The notes: generated by a model from the sequence alone, not told the origin. A stretch of 58,899 nt of DNA from Rhodovulum steppense (GCF_004339675.1 NZ_SLVM01000020.1:1-58899); one strand, 5' to 3'; numbered from the stretch's first letter, positions 45,623 to 55,741 are shown. Numbers and translations: made by a program.

Positions 45623-46126
45623 ATGACCAGGGTCACGATGACCGTGAACGGCAAGGCCGTTTCCGGAGAGGTGGAGGGACGCACCCTGCTGTCCCAGTTC
45701 CTGCGCGAGGGGCTTGGCCTGACCGGCACCCATATCGGTTGCGACACCAGCCAGTGCGGGGCCTGCGTGGTGCATGTGAACGGGCAGGACGTGAAATCCT
45801 GCACCACCTTCGCACTGGAATGCGAGGGCGCCGAGATCCGCACCATCGAGGGGATGGCCAATCCCGATGGCTCGCTCTCGACGATCCAGCAGGCGTTCCA
45901 GGATCATCACGGGCTGCAATGCGGCTTCTGCACGCCGGGCATGGTGATGACGGCCTCGGCGCTGCTGGCGAAGAGCCCGACGCCCAGCGAGGCCGAGATC
46001 CGGCATTACCTTGAGGGCAATATCTGCCGCTGCACGGGATATCACAACATCGTCAAGGCGATACTGGCAGCCTCGGGACAGGATGTCAGCCATCTGGGCC
46101 ACGGGGACGCGGTGGCCGCCGAATAG
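45623..46126 (+). CDS. coxS: carbon-monoxide dehydrogenase-type small subunit, 2[2Fe-2S]
   Basis: A 167-aa iron-sulfur subunit of a xanthine oxidase-family hydroxylase. The plant-type [2Fe-2S] cluster is [16 protein letters not shown] with the fourth Cys in KSCT. The second cluster uses [10 protein letters not shown] and [10 protein letters not shown]. It passes electrons from the Mo site to FAD in CoxM. GGGAGG lies 6 nt before the ATG. It is first of coxS-coxL-coxM; the large subunit follows after 47 bp. Confidence 0.95.
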   Translation: MTRVTMTVNGKAVSGEVEGRTLLSQFLREGLGLTGTHIGCDTSQCGACVVHVNGQDVKSCTTFALECEGAEIRTIEGMANPDGSLSTIQQAFQDHHGLQCGFCTPGMVMTASALLAKSPTPSEAEIRHYLEGNICRCTGYHNIVKAILAASGQDVSHLGHGDAVAAE

Positions 46127-46173
46127 CCGTCCGGCAAGGGCGCACAGCAGACGGATTATCCAGGGAGGATATC

Positions 46174-48540
46174 ATGCCGAAAGATCACGGCATCGGCGCC
46201 AGCAGCAAGCGGCGCGAGGATGTGCGGTTCCTGACGGGACGGGGCCGCTATACCGACGACATCAACCTGCAAGGGCAGGCCCATGCCTGTTTCGTGCGCA
46301 GCCAGGTGGCGCATGGTCGGCTGAACGGGGTGAACACCGACGCCGCCGCCGGGATGCCCGGTGTCATCCGCGTCTTCACCGCGGCCGATTTCGAGGGGGT
46401 GGGCGGGCTGCCCTGCGGCTGGCAGGTGACCGACCGGCACGGCGCCCCGATGCAGGAACCGGGCCACCCGGTTCTGGCCACGGGCAAGGTGCGCCATGTG
46501 GGCGATCCGATCGCGCTGGTCGTGGCCGAGACCTATGACCAGGCCCGCGACGCGGCCGAGGCGGTCGTGGTCGATATCGAGGAACTCGAACCGGTGCTCG
46601 ACATGAAGGCGGCGCTGGCGGATGGCGCGCCCAAGGTGCATGACGACCTGACCTCGAACCTCTGCTATGACTGGGGCTTCGTCGAGGAGAACCGCGAGGC
46701 GGTGAACAAGGCGTTCGAGACCGCCCATCACGTCACCACGCTCGATCTGGTCAACCAGCGGCTGGTGCCGAACGCGATGGAGCCGCGGGTGGCCATCGGC
46801 GACTACAATTTCGCCACCGACGACTCGACGCTCTACACCACCAGCCAGAACCCACATGTGATCCGGCTGTTGATGGGGGCCTTCGTGCTGGGCATCCCCG
46901 AGCACAAGCTGCGCGTCGTTGCGCCCGATGTGGGCGGCGGGTTCGGGTCCAAGATCTTCCACTATGCCGAGGAGGCCGCCGTCACCTTCGCCGCGAAGCA
47001 GTTGCGCCGTCCGGTGAAATGGACCTGCACCCGGTCGGAAAGCTTCGTCACCGATGCGCAGGGCCGCGACCACGTTACGAAGATCGAACTGGCGCTGGAT
47101 GCCGAGGGCCATTTCCAGGCCATCCGCACCGAGACCTACGCCAATATGGGGGCGTATCTGTCGACCTTTGCGCCGTCGATTCCGACCTGGCTGCATGGCA
47201 CGCTGATGGCGGGCAACTACAAGACGCCGCTGATCTATGTCAACGTCAAGGCGGTGTTCACCAACACTGTGCCGGTGGATGCCTATCGCGGCGCCGGGCG
47301 GCCCGAGGCGACCTTCCAGCTTGAGCGGGTGATCGACAAGGCCGCGCGCGAGATCGGGATGGACCCGGTCGAGTTGCGGCGCAAGAACTTCATCACCGAG
47401 TTCCCCTATGCCACCCCGGTCGCGGTGGAATACGACACCGGCGATTACAACGCGACGCTCGACAAGCTTCTGGAGATCGCGGATGTCGCGGGCTTCGAGG
47501 CGCGGCTGGCGGAGTCGAAGGCCCGCGGCAAGCTGCGCGGCCTTGGCATCAACTGCTATATCGAGGCTTGCGGGATCGCGCCCAGCCATCTGGTCGGCCA
47601 GCTTGGCGCCCGCGCGGGTCTTTACGAAAGCGCCACGGTGCGGGTGAACGCAACCGGCGGCCTGGTGGTGATGACCGGCAGCCATTCCCACGGGCAGGGG
47701 CACGAAACGTCCTTCGCCCAGGTGGTGGCCGACATGATCGGCATCCCCGAGAACATGATCGAGATCGTGCATGGCGACACGGCCAACACGCCGATGGGCA
47801 TGGGCACCTATGGTTCGCGCTCTCTGGCCGTGGGCGGGTCCGCGATGGTCAAGGCGACGAACAAGATCATCGCCAAGGCCCGCAAGATCGCGGCCCACCT
47901 GATGGAAGCCAGTCCCGAGGATATCGAACTCAAGGACGGCAGGTTCACCGTTGCGGGCACCGACAAGTCGGTGGCCTGGGGGGATGTGACGCTGGCGGCC
48001 TATGTGCCGCACAACTATCCCCTGGACGAGATCGAGCCGGGGCTGGAGGAAACCGCGTTCTACGATCCGAACAACTTCACCTACCCGGCAGGCGCCTATG
48101 CCTGCGAGGTTGAGGTCGACCCCGAAACCGGCAAGGTGACGGTCGAACGCTTTGCCGCGGCGGACGATTTCGGCAATATCGTCAACCCGATGATCGTCGA
48201 TGGCCAGGTCCATGGCGGCATCGCGCAGGGGATCGGGCAGGCGCTGCTGGAAACCACGACCTATGACGAATACGGCCAGCTTCTGTCGGGATCCTACATG
48301 GATTACGCCATGCCGCGGGCCTCGGACGTGCCGTTCTATGCGGTCGACCATTCCTGCCAGACGCCCTGCACCCACAACCCGCTGGGGGTCAAGGGCTGCG
48401 GCGAGGCCGGTGCCATCGGCAGCCCGCCCGCGGTGGTCAACGCGGTCGTGGATGCGCTGCAACGGGCAGGCATGACCCATATCACCCATATCGACATGCC
48501 GCTGACGCCCTCGCGCGTCTGGGCGGCCATGCAGGGCTGA
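46174..48540 (+). CDS. coxL: carbon-monoxide dehydrogenase-type large subunit, form II
   Basis: A 788-aa molybdenum subunit. The active-site loop reads [14 protein letters not shown] near residue 370. AYRGAGR is the form II motif; true form I CODH has AYXCSFR with a Cu-binding Cys, so the Cu-binding Cys is absent here. Also visible are [31 protein letters not shown] and the catalytic Glu in [17 protein letters not shown]. Form II enzymes are related hydroxylases whose physiological CO oxidation is disputed. GGGAGG precedes the ATG. Confidence 0.95.
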   Translation: MPKDHGIGASSKRREDVRFLTGRGRYTDDINLQGQAHACFVRSQVAHGRLNGVNTDAAAGMPGVIRVFTAADFEGVGGLPCGWQVTDRHGAPMQEPGHPVLATGKVRHVGDPIALVVAETYDQARDAAEAVVVDIEELEPVLDMKAALADGAPKVHDDLTSNLCYDWGFVEENREAVNKAFETAHHVTTLDLVNQRLVPNAMEPRVAIGDYNFATDDSTLYTTSQNPHVIRLLMGAFVLGIPEHKLRVVAPDVGGGFGSKIFHYAEEAAVTFAAKQLRRPVKWTCTRSESFVTDAQGRDHVTKIELALDAEGHFQAIRTETYANMGAYLSTFAPSIPTWLHGTLMAGNYKTPLIYVNVKAVFTNTVPVDAYRGAGRPEATFQLERVIDKAAREIGMDPVELRRKNFITEFPYATPVAVEYDTGDYNATLDKLLEIADVAGFEARLAESKARGKLRGLGINCYIEACGIAPSHLVGQLGARAGLYESATVRVNATGGLVVMTGSHSHGQGHETSFAQVVADMIGIPENMIEIVHGDTANTPMGMGTYGSRSLAVGGSAMVKATNKIIAKARKIAAHLMEASPEDIELKDGRFTVAGTDKSVAWGDVTLAAYVPHNYPLDEIEPGLEETAFYDPNNFTYPAGAYACEVEVDPETGKVTVERFAAADDFGNIVNPMIVDGQVHGGIAQGIGQALLETTTYDEYGQLLSGSYMDYAMPRASDVPFYAVDHSCQTPCTHNPLGVKGCGEAGAIGSPPAVVNAVVDALQRAGMTHITHIDMPLTPSRVWAAMQG

Positions 48541-48552
48541 GGAGGACCACGC

Positions 48553-49344
48553 ATGTATGCTTTCGAACTCGTGCGCCCGGCAACGCTGGACGAGGCGGTA
48601 ACGGCCCTGGGCACCGAAGAGGCGCAGGCGCTGGGCGGGGGGCAGACGCTGATCCCCACGCTCAAGCAGCGACTGGCGGCGCCTGCGAAACTGGTCTGCC
48701 TGGGCGGACTTGCGGAACTCAAGGGGGTCTGCATTGACGATGATGGCGCGGTCTGCGTGGGGGGGGCGACCCCGCATGCGGTGGTCGCGGCCGAGGCGGC
48801 GGCGCATTACCCGGCGCTGGCGGCCCTTGCGGGCAATATCGGCGATCCGGCGGTGCGCAACCGCGGCACCATCGGCGGGTCGCTGGCCAATAACGACCCC
48901 TCGGCCTGCTATCCGGCGGCGGCGCTGGGCTCTGGCGCGACGATCCGCACGGTCAACCGCGACATCGCGGCGGACGACTTCTTCCAGGGCATGTTCACCA
49001 CCGCGCTGGAGGATGGCGAGATCATCACCGAGGTCCGTTTCCCGGTGCCCGAACGCGCGGCCTATCAGAAGTTCGAGCAACCGGCCTCGCGCTTTGCGCT
49101 GGTGGGGGTGTTCGTGGCGAAATACGCCGACGGCGTACGCGTCGCGGTGACCGGCGCCTCGGAAGGGGGTGTGTTCCGCTGGGCCGAGGCCGAGGCGGCG
49201 CTGTCCGCCGATTTCAGCGCAGCGGCCATCGCGGGGCTGTCGCTGGAGGCCGACATGATGATCGGCGACCTGCACGGTTCGCCCGAATACCGTGCGCATC
49301 TGGTCAAGGTGCTGACCGGCCGGGCCGTAACCGCCGCGGGCTGA
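48553..49344 (+). CDS. coxM: carbon-monoxide dehydrogenase-type medium (FAD) subunit
   Basis: A 263-aa flavoprotein subunit. FAD-binding motifs are [16 protein letters not shown] and [20 protein letters not shown]. It reads [16 protein letters not shown] at the start, like other CoxM/CutM. It lies 12 bp after coxL with GAGGAGG upstream. The gene order S-L-M, not M-S-L, supports form II. A strong terminator follows at 49358. Confidence 0.95.
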   Translation: MYAFELVRPATLDEAVTALGTEEAQALGGGQTLIPTLKQRLAAPAKLVCLGGLAELKGVCIDDDGAVCVGGATPHAVVAAEAAAHYPALAALAGNIGDPAVRNRGTIGGSLANNDPSACYPAAALGSGATIRTVNRDIAADDFFQGMFTTALEDGEIITEVRFPVPERAAYQKFEQPASRFALVGVFVAKYADGVRVAVTGASEGGVFRWAEAEAALSADFSAAAIAGLSLEADMMIGDLHGSPEYRAHLVKVLTGRAVTAAG

Positions 49345-49357
49345 GTGGCGAGATCAG

Positions 49358-49388
49358 GCGCCCCCGCGGTGTTATCCCGCGGGGGCGC
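49358..49388 (+). terminator. terminator of the coxSLM operon
   Basis: GCGCCCCCGCGG and CCGCGGGGGCGC form a perfect 12-bp stem around TGTTATC, followed by TCTTGTGT. It lies 13 bp after the coxM stop. Confidence 0.85.
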
Positions 49389-49554
49389 TCTTGTGTCGGG
49401 AGCCGGGGGCATTTCCGCCCGTGAGGGGCCGAATGGGGGGCGACGCGGCAGCTTGCCAAGGTGCCATTGCCCGGCCTCGAACGGCCGAGACGTCTCCGAA
49501 ACCGCGCGCGGTGCCGGGCCGATCCGGCCCCGACGCCACACCGCAGGACGGTTC

Positions 49555-50895
49555 TCAGGCCGCGCGCAGCGATCCGAGGAAATTGCGTACCCGTTCCGAC
49601 AACGTCACCGTCTCGCCCGAGACCGTGGACACAGCATCCTTCAGTGTGCCCGAGGTGGTGCTGGTTCGCTCGACCCGGGTCGAGACGTCTTGGATCATGT
49701 CGGCCATCTCGGTGCTGCTGGACGCGGTCGATTCGGCATGCGAAGTGATGTGTTGCGCCGCCTGCTTCTGTTCGTCCACCGCCGTCCGGATGCTCTCGGT
49801 GAACTCCCTCATCCGCCGGACGCTTTCGCCGATCTCCGACATCCGGGTCGCCATTGAGCCGCTTTCGGCCTGGATGCGCTGGATGCGGTCGGTAATGGAC
49901 TGAGTTGCTTCGCTGATCCGCTGGGCAAGCGCCTTCACCTCGAAGGCGACGACGGCAAATCCTTTGCCCGCATCGCCGGCACGGGCGGCCTCGACGGTGG
50001 CGTTCACGGCAAGCAGGTTGGTCTGGCGTGCGATCGAGGAAATCAGGCTGACCACCTCGCCGATCTCCTCGACCGCGGTCTGAAGCGCGGCCACCTGGTT
50101 CGTCGATGCCTCGGCTTCGGCGGCAGCGGTGACGGAGGCCGAGGCGGCCGAGATGACATCCTGGGTGATCGACGAGATCGAGGCCGACAATTGCTCGATC
50201 GCTGCGGCGACGGACTGGGTGCTGGTGGCGATCTGGGCGGCATTGGCCGAGACCGACCCCGCCCCCTGTCGCGCGCCCGTGATTTCGACTTCAAGACCGT
50301 TGGCAGCGCCGTGCAACCGGTCCATCGAGGCGTGCAGCACGTCGACCACGCGGCCGACCTCGGCCTCGAAGCTTTCGCCGAGCGCGTGGATCCGGCCCTC
50401 GAACGCCTCGGTCTGGGCGTCGTGGAAGCCGGTGATCGCAAGCTCGATGTCGAGCAGGAGCGCGCGGCTCAGCGCATCGACCAGATGGTCGTTGCGTCCC
50501 TGGCCAAGGAAGTTGAAGCCGCGGCGGCTGTCTGCGGCGAGCATTTTCTGCAGCCGCGCCGACACGCGCGCATAAGAGGCTACATAGTGACGGAACGGCA
50601 GGCCGATGCGGAAATGGACCCGGCCGATCGTGTCGGCGGCCTTGAAATAGTCCGGCGTGAAATCGGTGGTGAACAGCCTGATCCAGTGTTCCTTCTGCTT
50701 GTTCTTGGCATGAAGGCGGATCCCCGGCTTCTTGAAGAACTCGGACCACTCGGGCGCATTGTCGACATCGGTGTAGAAATCGTCGAGCATCTCGTCGAGA
50801 TGCGGGATGATGATCTTTCCGGCCGCCTTGAGCGAGTCCCGGGCCGTGCGGTCAAGACCATAGGCCCAAAGGCGAGCGGTTTCACGTTTCTGCAT
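49555..50895 (-). CDS. globin-coupled methyl-accepting chemotaxis protein (HemAT-like)
   Basis: A 446-aa soluble aerotaxis-type transducer. The N-terminal protoglobin domain (residues ~1-165) contains [19 protein letters not shown], with the probable proximal heme His. No membrane helix is present. The C-terminal signalling domain has the hairpin tip [20 protein letters not shown], then [19 protein letters not shown]. It would sense O2 through heme and signal to CheA. The start at 50895 ([14 protein letters not shown]) is the family's; the longer frame is spurious. No che genes are nearby. Confidence 0.9.
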   Translation of the reverse strand: MQKRETARLWAYGLDRTARDSLKAAGKIIIPHLDEMLDDFYTDVDNAPEWSEFFKKPGIRLHAKNKQKEHWIRLFTTDFTPDYFKAADTIGRVHFRIGLPFRHYVASYARVSARLQKMLAADSRRGFNFLGQGRNDHLVDALSRALLLDIELAITGFHDAQTEAFEGRIHALGESFEAEVGRVVDVLHASMDRLHGAANGLEVEITGARQGAGSVSANAAQIATSTQSVAAAIEQLSASISSITQDVISAASASVTAAAEAEASTNQVAALQTAVEEIGEVVSLISSIARQTNLLAVNATVEAARAGDAGKGFAVVAFEVKALAQRISEATQSITDRIQRIQAESGSMATRMSEIGESVRRMREFTESIRTAVDEQKQAAQHITSHAESTASSSTEMADMIQDVSTRVERTSTTSGTLKDAVSTVSGETVTLSERVRNFLGSLRAA

Positions 50896-51030
50896 GGTGG
50901 GGCTGACCCTTTGTCGGAAGGTTTGCGGCTGTCTTCCTCCAACAAAGCAGCAAGATGTTGACCCTGCGTTACCGTTACCGAGGCGAATTGAAGGCATGAT
51001 CAGATATTTGGCGGAAGCATTACCCAAAGC

Positions 51031-51058
51031 AAAAGGGCCGTCTCTGCGGACGGCCCTT
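51031..51058 (-). terminator. terminator after infC
   Basis: On the minus strand AAGGGCCGTC and GACGGCCCTT form a 10-bp stem around CGCAGA, followed by TTTGCTTT. It ends infC transcription before the chemoreceptor gene. Confidence 0.85.
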
Positions 51059-51084
51059 AGCAGATCCGGACATGGCCCGGGCGG

Positions 51085-51627
51085 CTACTTCAGCGGCCCG
51101 ATCATCATCACCATCTGACGCCCTTCCATCTTGGGCATGTTCTCGACCTTGCCGAGTTCCTTCACGTCCTCGGCCACCCGTTCCAGCAGCTCACGCCCGA
51201 GATTCTGGTGCGCCATCTCGCGACCGCGGAAGCGCAGCGTCACCTTCACCTTGTCGCCACTCTCGAGGAAGCGCACGACGTTGCGCATCTTGACCTCGTA
51301 GTCATGGGTGTCAGTGTTCGGGCGGAACTTGACCTCCTTGATCTCGATGATCTTCTGCTTCTTCCGCGCCTCGGACTCGCGCTTCTGGGTTTCATACTTG
51401 AACTTTCCGAAATCCATGATCTTGCAGACCGGCGGTGTGGCGTTCGGCGATATCTCGACGAGGTCGAGCCCGGCCTCCTCGGCCAGTGCCATTCCCCGTT
51501 CGGGGGACACGACGCCGATATTTTCGCCGTCCGCGCCGATGAGGCGGATCTCGGGGGCACGAATGCGCTCATTCACGCGGGGACCGGTGTCTCGCGTGGG
51601 CGGCGCGTTGTGGGGTCTGCGGGCTAT
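51085..51627 (-). CDS. infC: translation initiation factor IF-3 (apparent ATA start)
   Basis: A 180-aa IF-3 that keeps 30S subunits free and proofreads start codons. The N-domain has [19 protein letters not shown] and the linker [14 protein letters not shown]. The C-domain has [19 protein letters not shown] and [17 protein letters not shown]. The frame opens at 51690, but AAGGA lies ~8 nt before an ATA at 51627 that begins [16 protein letters not shown], where related IF-3 proteins start. A non-ATG start is known for infC (ATT in E. coli) and underlies autoregulation, so ATA is preferred. It is not followed by rpmI-rplT. Confidence 0.92.
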   Translation of the reverse strand: MARRPHNAPPTRDTGPRVNERIRAPEIRLIGADGENIGVVSPERGMALAEEAGLDLVEISPNATPPVCKIMDFGKFKYETQKRESEARKKQKIIEIKEVKFRPNTDTHDYEVKMRNVVRFLESGDKVKVTLRFRGREMAHQNLGRELLERVAEDVKELGKVENMPKMEGRQMVMMIGPLK

Positions 51628-51821
51628 GGTGTGGTTCCTTTTCTGCCGTGATTGACGCCTTAAACTACTCGGCGAACCGTTGTGCTTCAAGGCGGTTTTC
51701 CCATGGACCTTTCGGCATTAACGCGCCGCTGCGGCGTTCGTTCCGGTTTGCCAGCGCGGCGATTTGTGGCAAAAGCGGGCGGCGTAAGAAATGCGCGATT
51801 ACGGCAGATGAGGAAACAACC

Positions 51822-52343
51822 ATGAAGAAAGCCCTGATCACGATCGTCATCCTCGCCGCCATCGGGGTCGGCGGCTATGTCTGGTATATCGGCAACATGG
51901 CCGAGGACGAAGCGGTGCCCGAGGCCGCGGTCGAGACGCCCGATGACGCCGTCGAAGCGGTTGAAGAAGTGATCGACGAGGCCGAAGAGGCCGCCGACGA
52001 AGCCGTCGAAGCGGTCGAAGAGGCCGTCGAGGACGCGGGAGAGGCGGTGGAAGGCGCAATTGGCGAGGCCACCGAGGGCGCTGCCGATGTCGCCGAAGAC
52101 GCTGCGGAAGCGGCCGAGGAAGCGGCTGCGGACGCGGCCGTCGAAGAGACCGCAACGACCCCGCCGACCGATGTCCTGAGCCCCGAGGGCTTCGATGCGG
52201 ATGCCGTCATCGGGATGATCGACGACTCCTCGCTGGACGATGCACAGAAAGAAAGCCTGAAGGCTGCGGTCGAAACCGCCCGGAACGTGCCCGACATGCT
52301 GGGCGCGGTGCTGGACCAAGTGCGGACCGCGCTGGGCATGTAA
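51822..52343 (+). CDS. membrane-anchored Ala/Glu-rich acidic protein
   Basis: A 173-aa protein of unknown function. One N-terminal membrane helix (KKALITIVILAAIGVGGYVWYI) is followed by ~90 residues made almost only of Ala, Glu, Asp and Val (repeats such as EAVEAVEEAVEDAGEAVEGA). These are predicted to be long acidic helix or coiled coil. A more normal C-terminal helix follows (AVIGMIDDSSLDDAQKESLK, then VPDMLGAVLDQVRTALGM). GAGGAAAC precedes the ATG at 51822. Orientation suggests the acidic part is periplasmic. A bidirectional terminator follows. Confidence 0.75.
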   Translation: MKKALITIVILAAIGVGGYVWYIGNMAEDEAVPEAAVETPDDAVEAVEEVIDEAEEAADEAVEAVEEAVEDAGEAVEGAIGEATEGAADVAEDAAEAAEEAAADAAVEETATTPPTDVLSPEGFDADAVIGMIDDSSLDDAQKESLKAAVETARNVPDMLGAVLDQVRTALGM

Positions 52344-52401
52344 GCCCGACGGAAGACCGAGGTGCGGCCGATCCCGGCGTCGCGCGCCCCGGAAGAACGA
52401 G

Positions 52402-52437
52402 AAAGCCCCGCAAGAGCGATCTCTTGCGGGGCTTTTT
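52402..52437. terminator. bidirectional terminator between the acidic protein gene and fpr
   Basis: AAAGCCCCGCAAGAG and CTCTTGCGGGGCTTT form a perfect 15-bp stem around CGAT with T-runs on both sides. It serves two convergent genes. Confidence 0.92.
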
Positions 52438-52456
52438 CATGTCCCGTCGGAGCGTT

Positions 52457-53278
52457 TCAGCCGACGAACGCCTTTTCGACCACATATTCCGCGGGCTCGG
52501 AATTCGCGCCTTCGCGCAGGCCCCAGCCTTCGAGGATCGCCATCACGTCCTTGTTGAAGTCGAGCGAGCCGCAGACCATCGCCCGGTCGATGCCCGGTTC
52601 CATCGTCTCGCAGGGCAGGCCGAGATCACGGAACACCTTGCCCGAGGCCAGATTGTCGGTGACCCGGCCCATGGTGCGGAAGTCCTCGCGCGTGGTGGTG
52701 GGGTAGTATTTCAGCTTGTCGCCGACGAACTCCCCGATCAGCGGGTCTTCGGGCAGGCTTTCGATCAGCTCGCGCCCGAATTCCAGTTCCGCCACCTCGC
52801 GGCAGGTGTGCATCATGATGACTTCGTCATACTGTTCGTATGTCTCGGGGTCGCGCATCAGGCTGGCGAAGGGGGCGATGCCGGTGCCGGTGGCCAGGAA
52901 CCACAGCCGCTTGCCGGGCAGAAGCGCGTCCAGAACCAGCGTGCCCACGGGTTTGGGACGCAGGATGATCTCGTCGCCGGGCTTGATGTGCTGAAGCCGC
53001 GAGGTCAGCGGGCCGTCCTGCACCTTGATCGAGTAGAAGTCGAGGCCGTCATCCCAGGCGGGCGAGGCGATCGAATAGGCGCGCATGATCGGCTTGCCGT
53101 CATCGCCGGGCAGCCCGATCATCACGAATTCGCCCGACCGGAAGCGCAGCGATTGCGGCCGGGTCGTGCGGAAATAGAACAGATCGTCGGTGTAGTGACG
53201 CACCTCGGTCACGGTCTGCGCGTCGGGCAGAGTCTTCTTGGCGGCGGTTGCTTGGGTCACGGCGCTCTGCTGGTTCAT
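52457..53278 (-). CDS. fpr: ferredoxin--NADP+ reductase
   Basis: A 273-aa FAD enzyme exchanging electrons between NADP(H) and ferredoxin/flavodoxin. The FAD motif is PIMRAYSIASPAWDDGL (RxYS). The NADP side has FLATGTGIAPFASLMRDP, then AMVCGSLDFNKDVMAIL. The C-terminus YVVEKAFVG is the extended tail of bacterial class I FPR of Rhodobacter type. It is involved in oxidative stress and Fe-S metabolism in relatives. It is divergent from the Crp-like gene with a 377-bp gap. Confidence 0.95.
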   Translation of the reverse strand: MNQQSAVTQATAAKKTLPDAQTVTEVRHYTDDLFYFRTTRPQSLRFRSGEFVMIGLPGDDGKPIMRAYSIASPAWDDGLDFYSIKVQDGPLTSRLQHIKPGDEIILRPKPVGTLVLDALLPGKRLWFLATGTGIAPFASLMRDPETYEQYDEVIMMHTCREVAELEFGRELIESLPEDPLIGEFVGDKLKYYPTTTREDFRTMGRVTDNLASGKVFRDLGLPCETMEPGIDRAMVCGSLDFNKDVMAILEGWGLREGANSEPAEYVVEKAFVG

Positions 53279-53423
53279 GTGTCAGATGCAACGGGGCAGG
53301 ACGCCCCGCTCCTTTCCTTCTAGGTGTCCTCGCCCTTCGGGGAAACCCCCAACTGTCCGCACCGGCCGGAATGCCCGGTGCGAACCCTCACGCGGGGTAT
53401 TCCCGAGAGCGGCGCCCGCGGCC

Positions 53424-53437
53424 ATGACCCAGATCAA
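53424..53437. promoter_or_regulatory. imperfect FNR-like half palindrome in the fpr/Crp intergenic region
   Basis: ATGACCCAGATCAA has one perfect ATCAA half and shares CCAG with the box at 41941; the left half mismatches at two positions. Apart from this the 377-bp gap (53279-53655) shows no gene or terminator that I can support. Confidence 0.25.
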
Positions 53438-53655
53438 GCCATGTTGTCGCACCTTGCGGCAGATCCGCCCGTTTACGAGCCGTTCCGATGGCCGGATGAA
53501 CGCGGTTGACCGCCGATACGGCCTTTGCAACATGGAGCTTCGCAAGGGATTTCGGGCAGCGGCCATCGGGGGTTTCTTCGTGGATCGCGTTGACGTTACG
53601 TTAATGCACCCCGACGGGCAGTTCGGTGTGATTTTTAGAGGTATTCCAACGTATC

Positions 53656-54369
53656 ATGGATGTGACACACGCTCGACGCCGAATTCGCGAGACCGGTTGG
53701 CTGAGAAACCTGCCCGGCCCCTTCTGCACCGCATTGCTTGCCGGTTCCCATCTGCGGCGTGTCGGCAATGGAGAGGTGCTGTTTCATCGCGACGATCCCG
53801 CCCCGGACTTCCTCGGTCTGGTGGATGGCCTGCTCTACGTCTATGCCGATTCCGGGGACGAGGGGCCGCGGCTTGTCTTCGTGGCCCATCCGGGCTGGTG
53901 GGCGGGCAGCGTTGCCATGGTCGGCGGGTCAGGGCGGCGCTGCACGGTCGTGGCCCGCGCGCCATCGGTGCTGCTGTCGGTGCCGCGGATGCATATCGAG
54001 GCGCTGGCCCGGCGCGATCCGGCGACCTGGCGCCATGTGGCGGTCAATGTCGCCGCGCAATATGACAGCCTCGCGCTGCTGTTGCTGGCGCAGGCCAATC
54101 CCGATCCGCGCGTGCGGCTGCTGATCTCTTTGCAGAGGCTGCACCGGTTCAACGATGGCGCCACCATCTTTCCGGTGACTCAGTCCGAACTGGCCGAGTT
54201 GTCGGGGCTGTCGCGGAACTCGGCGAACCGGGCGATGCGCCAGTTCGTGGCCGAGGGGTTGATCGAGACGGGCTATGGCTGGCTGCGCATTGTCGATCCC
54301 AAGGCGCTCGACGCGGCGCTGTGCCAGCGAAACGGCAGTGGGGAATGCTGCGAGCGGCGGGCGGGCTAG
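53656..54369 (+). CDS. Crp/Fnr family transcriptional regulator
   Basis: A 237-aa regulator with an N-terminal cyclic-nucleotide-binding-like beta-barrel (VGNGEVLFHRDDPAPDF), a long dimerisation helix, and a C-terminal winged helix: VTQSELAELSGLSRNSANRA, then QFVAEGLIETGYGWLRI. It lacks the N-terminal cysteine cluster of FNR, so it is not an Fe-S oxygen sensor. The DNA-recognition helix SRNSANRAMR differs from the FNR E--SR pattern, so its site probably is not TTGAT-N4-ATCAA. No close Shine-Dalgarno precedes the ATG. Effector unknown. Confidence 0.85.
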   Translation: MDVTHARRRIRETGWLRNLPGPFCTALLAGSHLRRVGNGEVLFHRDDPAPDFLGLVDGLLYVYADSGDEGPRLVFVAHPGWWAGSVAMVGGSGRRCTVVARAPSVLLSVPRMHIEALARRDPATWRHVAVNVAAQYDSLALLLLAQANPDPRVRLLISLQRLHRFNDGATIFPVTQSELAELSGLSRNSANRAMRQFVAEGLIETGYGWLRIVDPKALDAALCQRNGSGECCERRAG

Positions 54370-54411
54370 GGCCACGCATGCGCGCGCGCGGCCCCGTCCG
54401 GTTGCCGTGGG

Positions 54412-55161
54412 TCAGGCCGCGGCTTCGAGCGCGGCGATGATGGCCGAGAAATCCGCCGCCTTCAGCGACGCGCCACCCACCAGCGCGCCATCGACATTCG
54501 AGGTCGCGAAGATCTCGGCGGCATTGTCGGGCTTGACCGAGCCGCCGTAAAGCAGCCGGATCCCGTGCCCCGCCTCGCCGAAGCGCGCGACCAGTTCGGC
54601 GCGCAGGAAATCGTGCACCTCGGCAATCTGGGCCAGCGTCGGCACGCGGCCGGTGCCGATGGCCCAGACCGGTTCATAGGCGACCACGACAGTCGCGCCG
54701 GTCACGCCCTCGGGCAGCGAGTCGGTCAGCTGGCTGCCGACCACGCCCAGGGTCTGGCCCGCATCGCGTTGCGCCTCGGTCTCGCCGACGCAGACCACCG
54801 CGATCAGCCCCCCGGCCAGCGCCGCCTCGGTCTTGGCGCGCACGATGGCGTCGGTCTCGGCATGATCGGTGCGCCGTTCGGAATGGCCGAGGATCACATG
54901 GCTTGCCCCCGCATCGCGCAGCATGGCGGCCGAAATGTCGCCGGTATGGGCGCCCGCGGCGGCGGCGTGGCAATCCTGGCCGCCCACGGCAATCGCAGAC
55001 CCGGCGGCCGCGTTTGCCATGCGCTCGACCAGCGTGGCGGGCGGGCAGAGCAGCAGATCGACCGCAGGCGCGGGATGGGCTGCGGCCAGCGCCGTCACTT
55101 CGGCCAGCGCCGCACCCGTTCCGTTCATCTTCCAGTTGCCGGCTGCCAGTTTCCGCCGCAT
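54412..55161 (-). CDS. tpiA: triosephosphate isomerase
   Basis: A 249-aa glycolytic enzyme. The catalytic Lys is in AAGNWKMNG, the His in ILGHSERR and the Glu in [12 protein letters not shown]. The phosphate loop is [18 protein letters not shown] lies 7 nt before the ATG at 55161; a TTG two codons upstream is in frame but overlaps the spacing. It is monocistronic. Confidence 0.97.
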   Translation of the reverse strand: MRRKLAAGNWKMNGTGAALAEVTALAAAHPAPAVDLLLCPPATLVERMANAAAGSAIAVGGQDCHAAAAGAHTGDISAAMLRDAGASHVILGHSERRTDHAETDAIVRAKTEAALAGGLIAVVCVGETEAQRDAGQTLGVVGSQLTDSLPEGVTGATVVVAYEPVWAIGTGRVPTLAQIAEVHDFLRAELVARFGEAGHGIRLLYGGSVKPDNAAEIFATSNVDGALVGGASLKAADFSAIIAALEAAA

Positions 55162-55251
55162 GCGCAATCCTCCCTTGCTGCAAATACCGGGCGCCTTCTA
55201 GGGCATTTGCCCCGGAAGCGGAACGCCTCTTTTGCGCGCAGCAGGGGGGGG

Positions 55252-55620
55252 TCAGTCGCCGCGGGCCTCGTCCATCTCGCGGAACTTGATCGATTCGCCG
55301 CAGCCGCAGGCATCGACCACATTGGGGTTGCGGAACTTGAAGCCGGATTCCAGCAGGCTGGTCTCGTAGTCGATTTCGGTGCCGAACAGGAACATCTGCG
55401 CCATCGGCGCGATCGCGACGCGGGCATCGCCCTGGTCGACCACCTCGTCATGCGGGTCGATCTCGGAGACATATTCCATCGTGTATTCCATCCCCGCGCA
55501 GCCGCCCTTCTTGACGCCGATCCGCAACGCGGCGGCGTCGTCCCGCGCCATCAGCCTTGCGACCTGGGCCGCCGCGGCGGGTGTCAGCGTGACGGGCGGT
55601 TTTCCGGGGATGCCGAACAT
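55252..55620 (-). CDS. A-type iron-sulfur carrier (SufA/ErpA/IscA-like)
   Basis: A 122-aa Fe-S cluster carrier. The three conserved Cys are in GGCAGMEYTMEY and DACGCGESI. It begins TLTPAAAAQVARLMA, the usual first helix. It delivers clusters to apoproteins. The nearest Suf-related gene is the SufT-like gene 1.4 kb away; no cysteine desulfurase or sufBCD is here. The exact paralogue (ErpA or SufA) is not decidable by eye. Confidence 0.9.
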   Translation of the reverse strand: MFGIPGKPPVTLTPAAAAQVARLMARDDAAALRIGVKKGGCAGMEYTMEYVSEIDPHDEVVDQGDARVAIAPMAQMFLFGTEIDYETSLLESGFKFRNPNVVDACGCGESIKFREMDEARGD

Positions 55621-55706
55621 GGATGCGCCTCCTTTTCCCTAGTCAAAGACTAGGGTTTCCCGGGCGCAGTCTCAAGGGGAAGTCGGTGGCGCGTGGCGGA
55701 AAGAAG

Positions 55707-55730
55707 ACGGGGCGGCGCGTGCCGCCCCGT
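55707..55730 (-). terminator. hairpin terminator after the glycerophosphodiesterase gene
   Basis: ACGGGGCGGC and GCCGCCCCGT form a 10-bp stem around a 4-nt loop. On the minus strand it is followed by CTTCTTTCC. It starts 12 bp after the stop of the gene. Confidence 0.75.
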
Positions 55731-55741
55731 CCTGCGCGGGC

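Noticed and set aside
46156-49299. 1047-aa minus-strand open frame opposite coxL/coxM
   Set aside because: Pure shadow of the coxL-coxM codons on the other strand; His/Arg/Gly-rich with no domain pattern.
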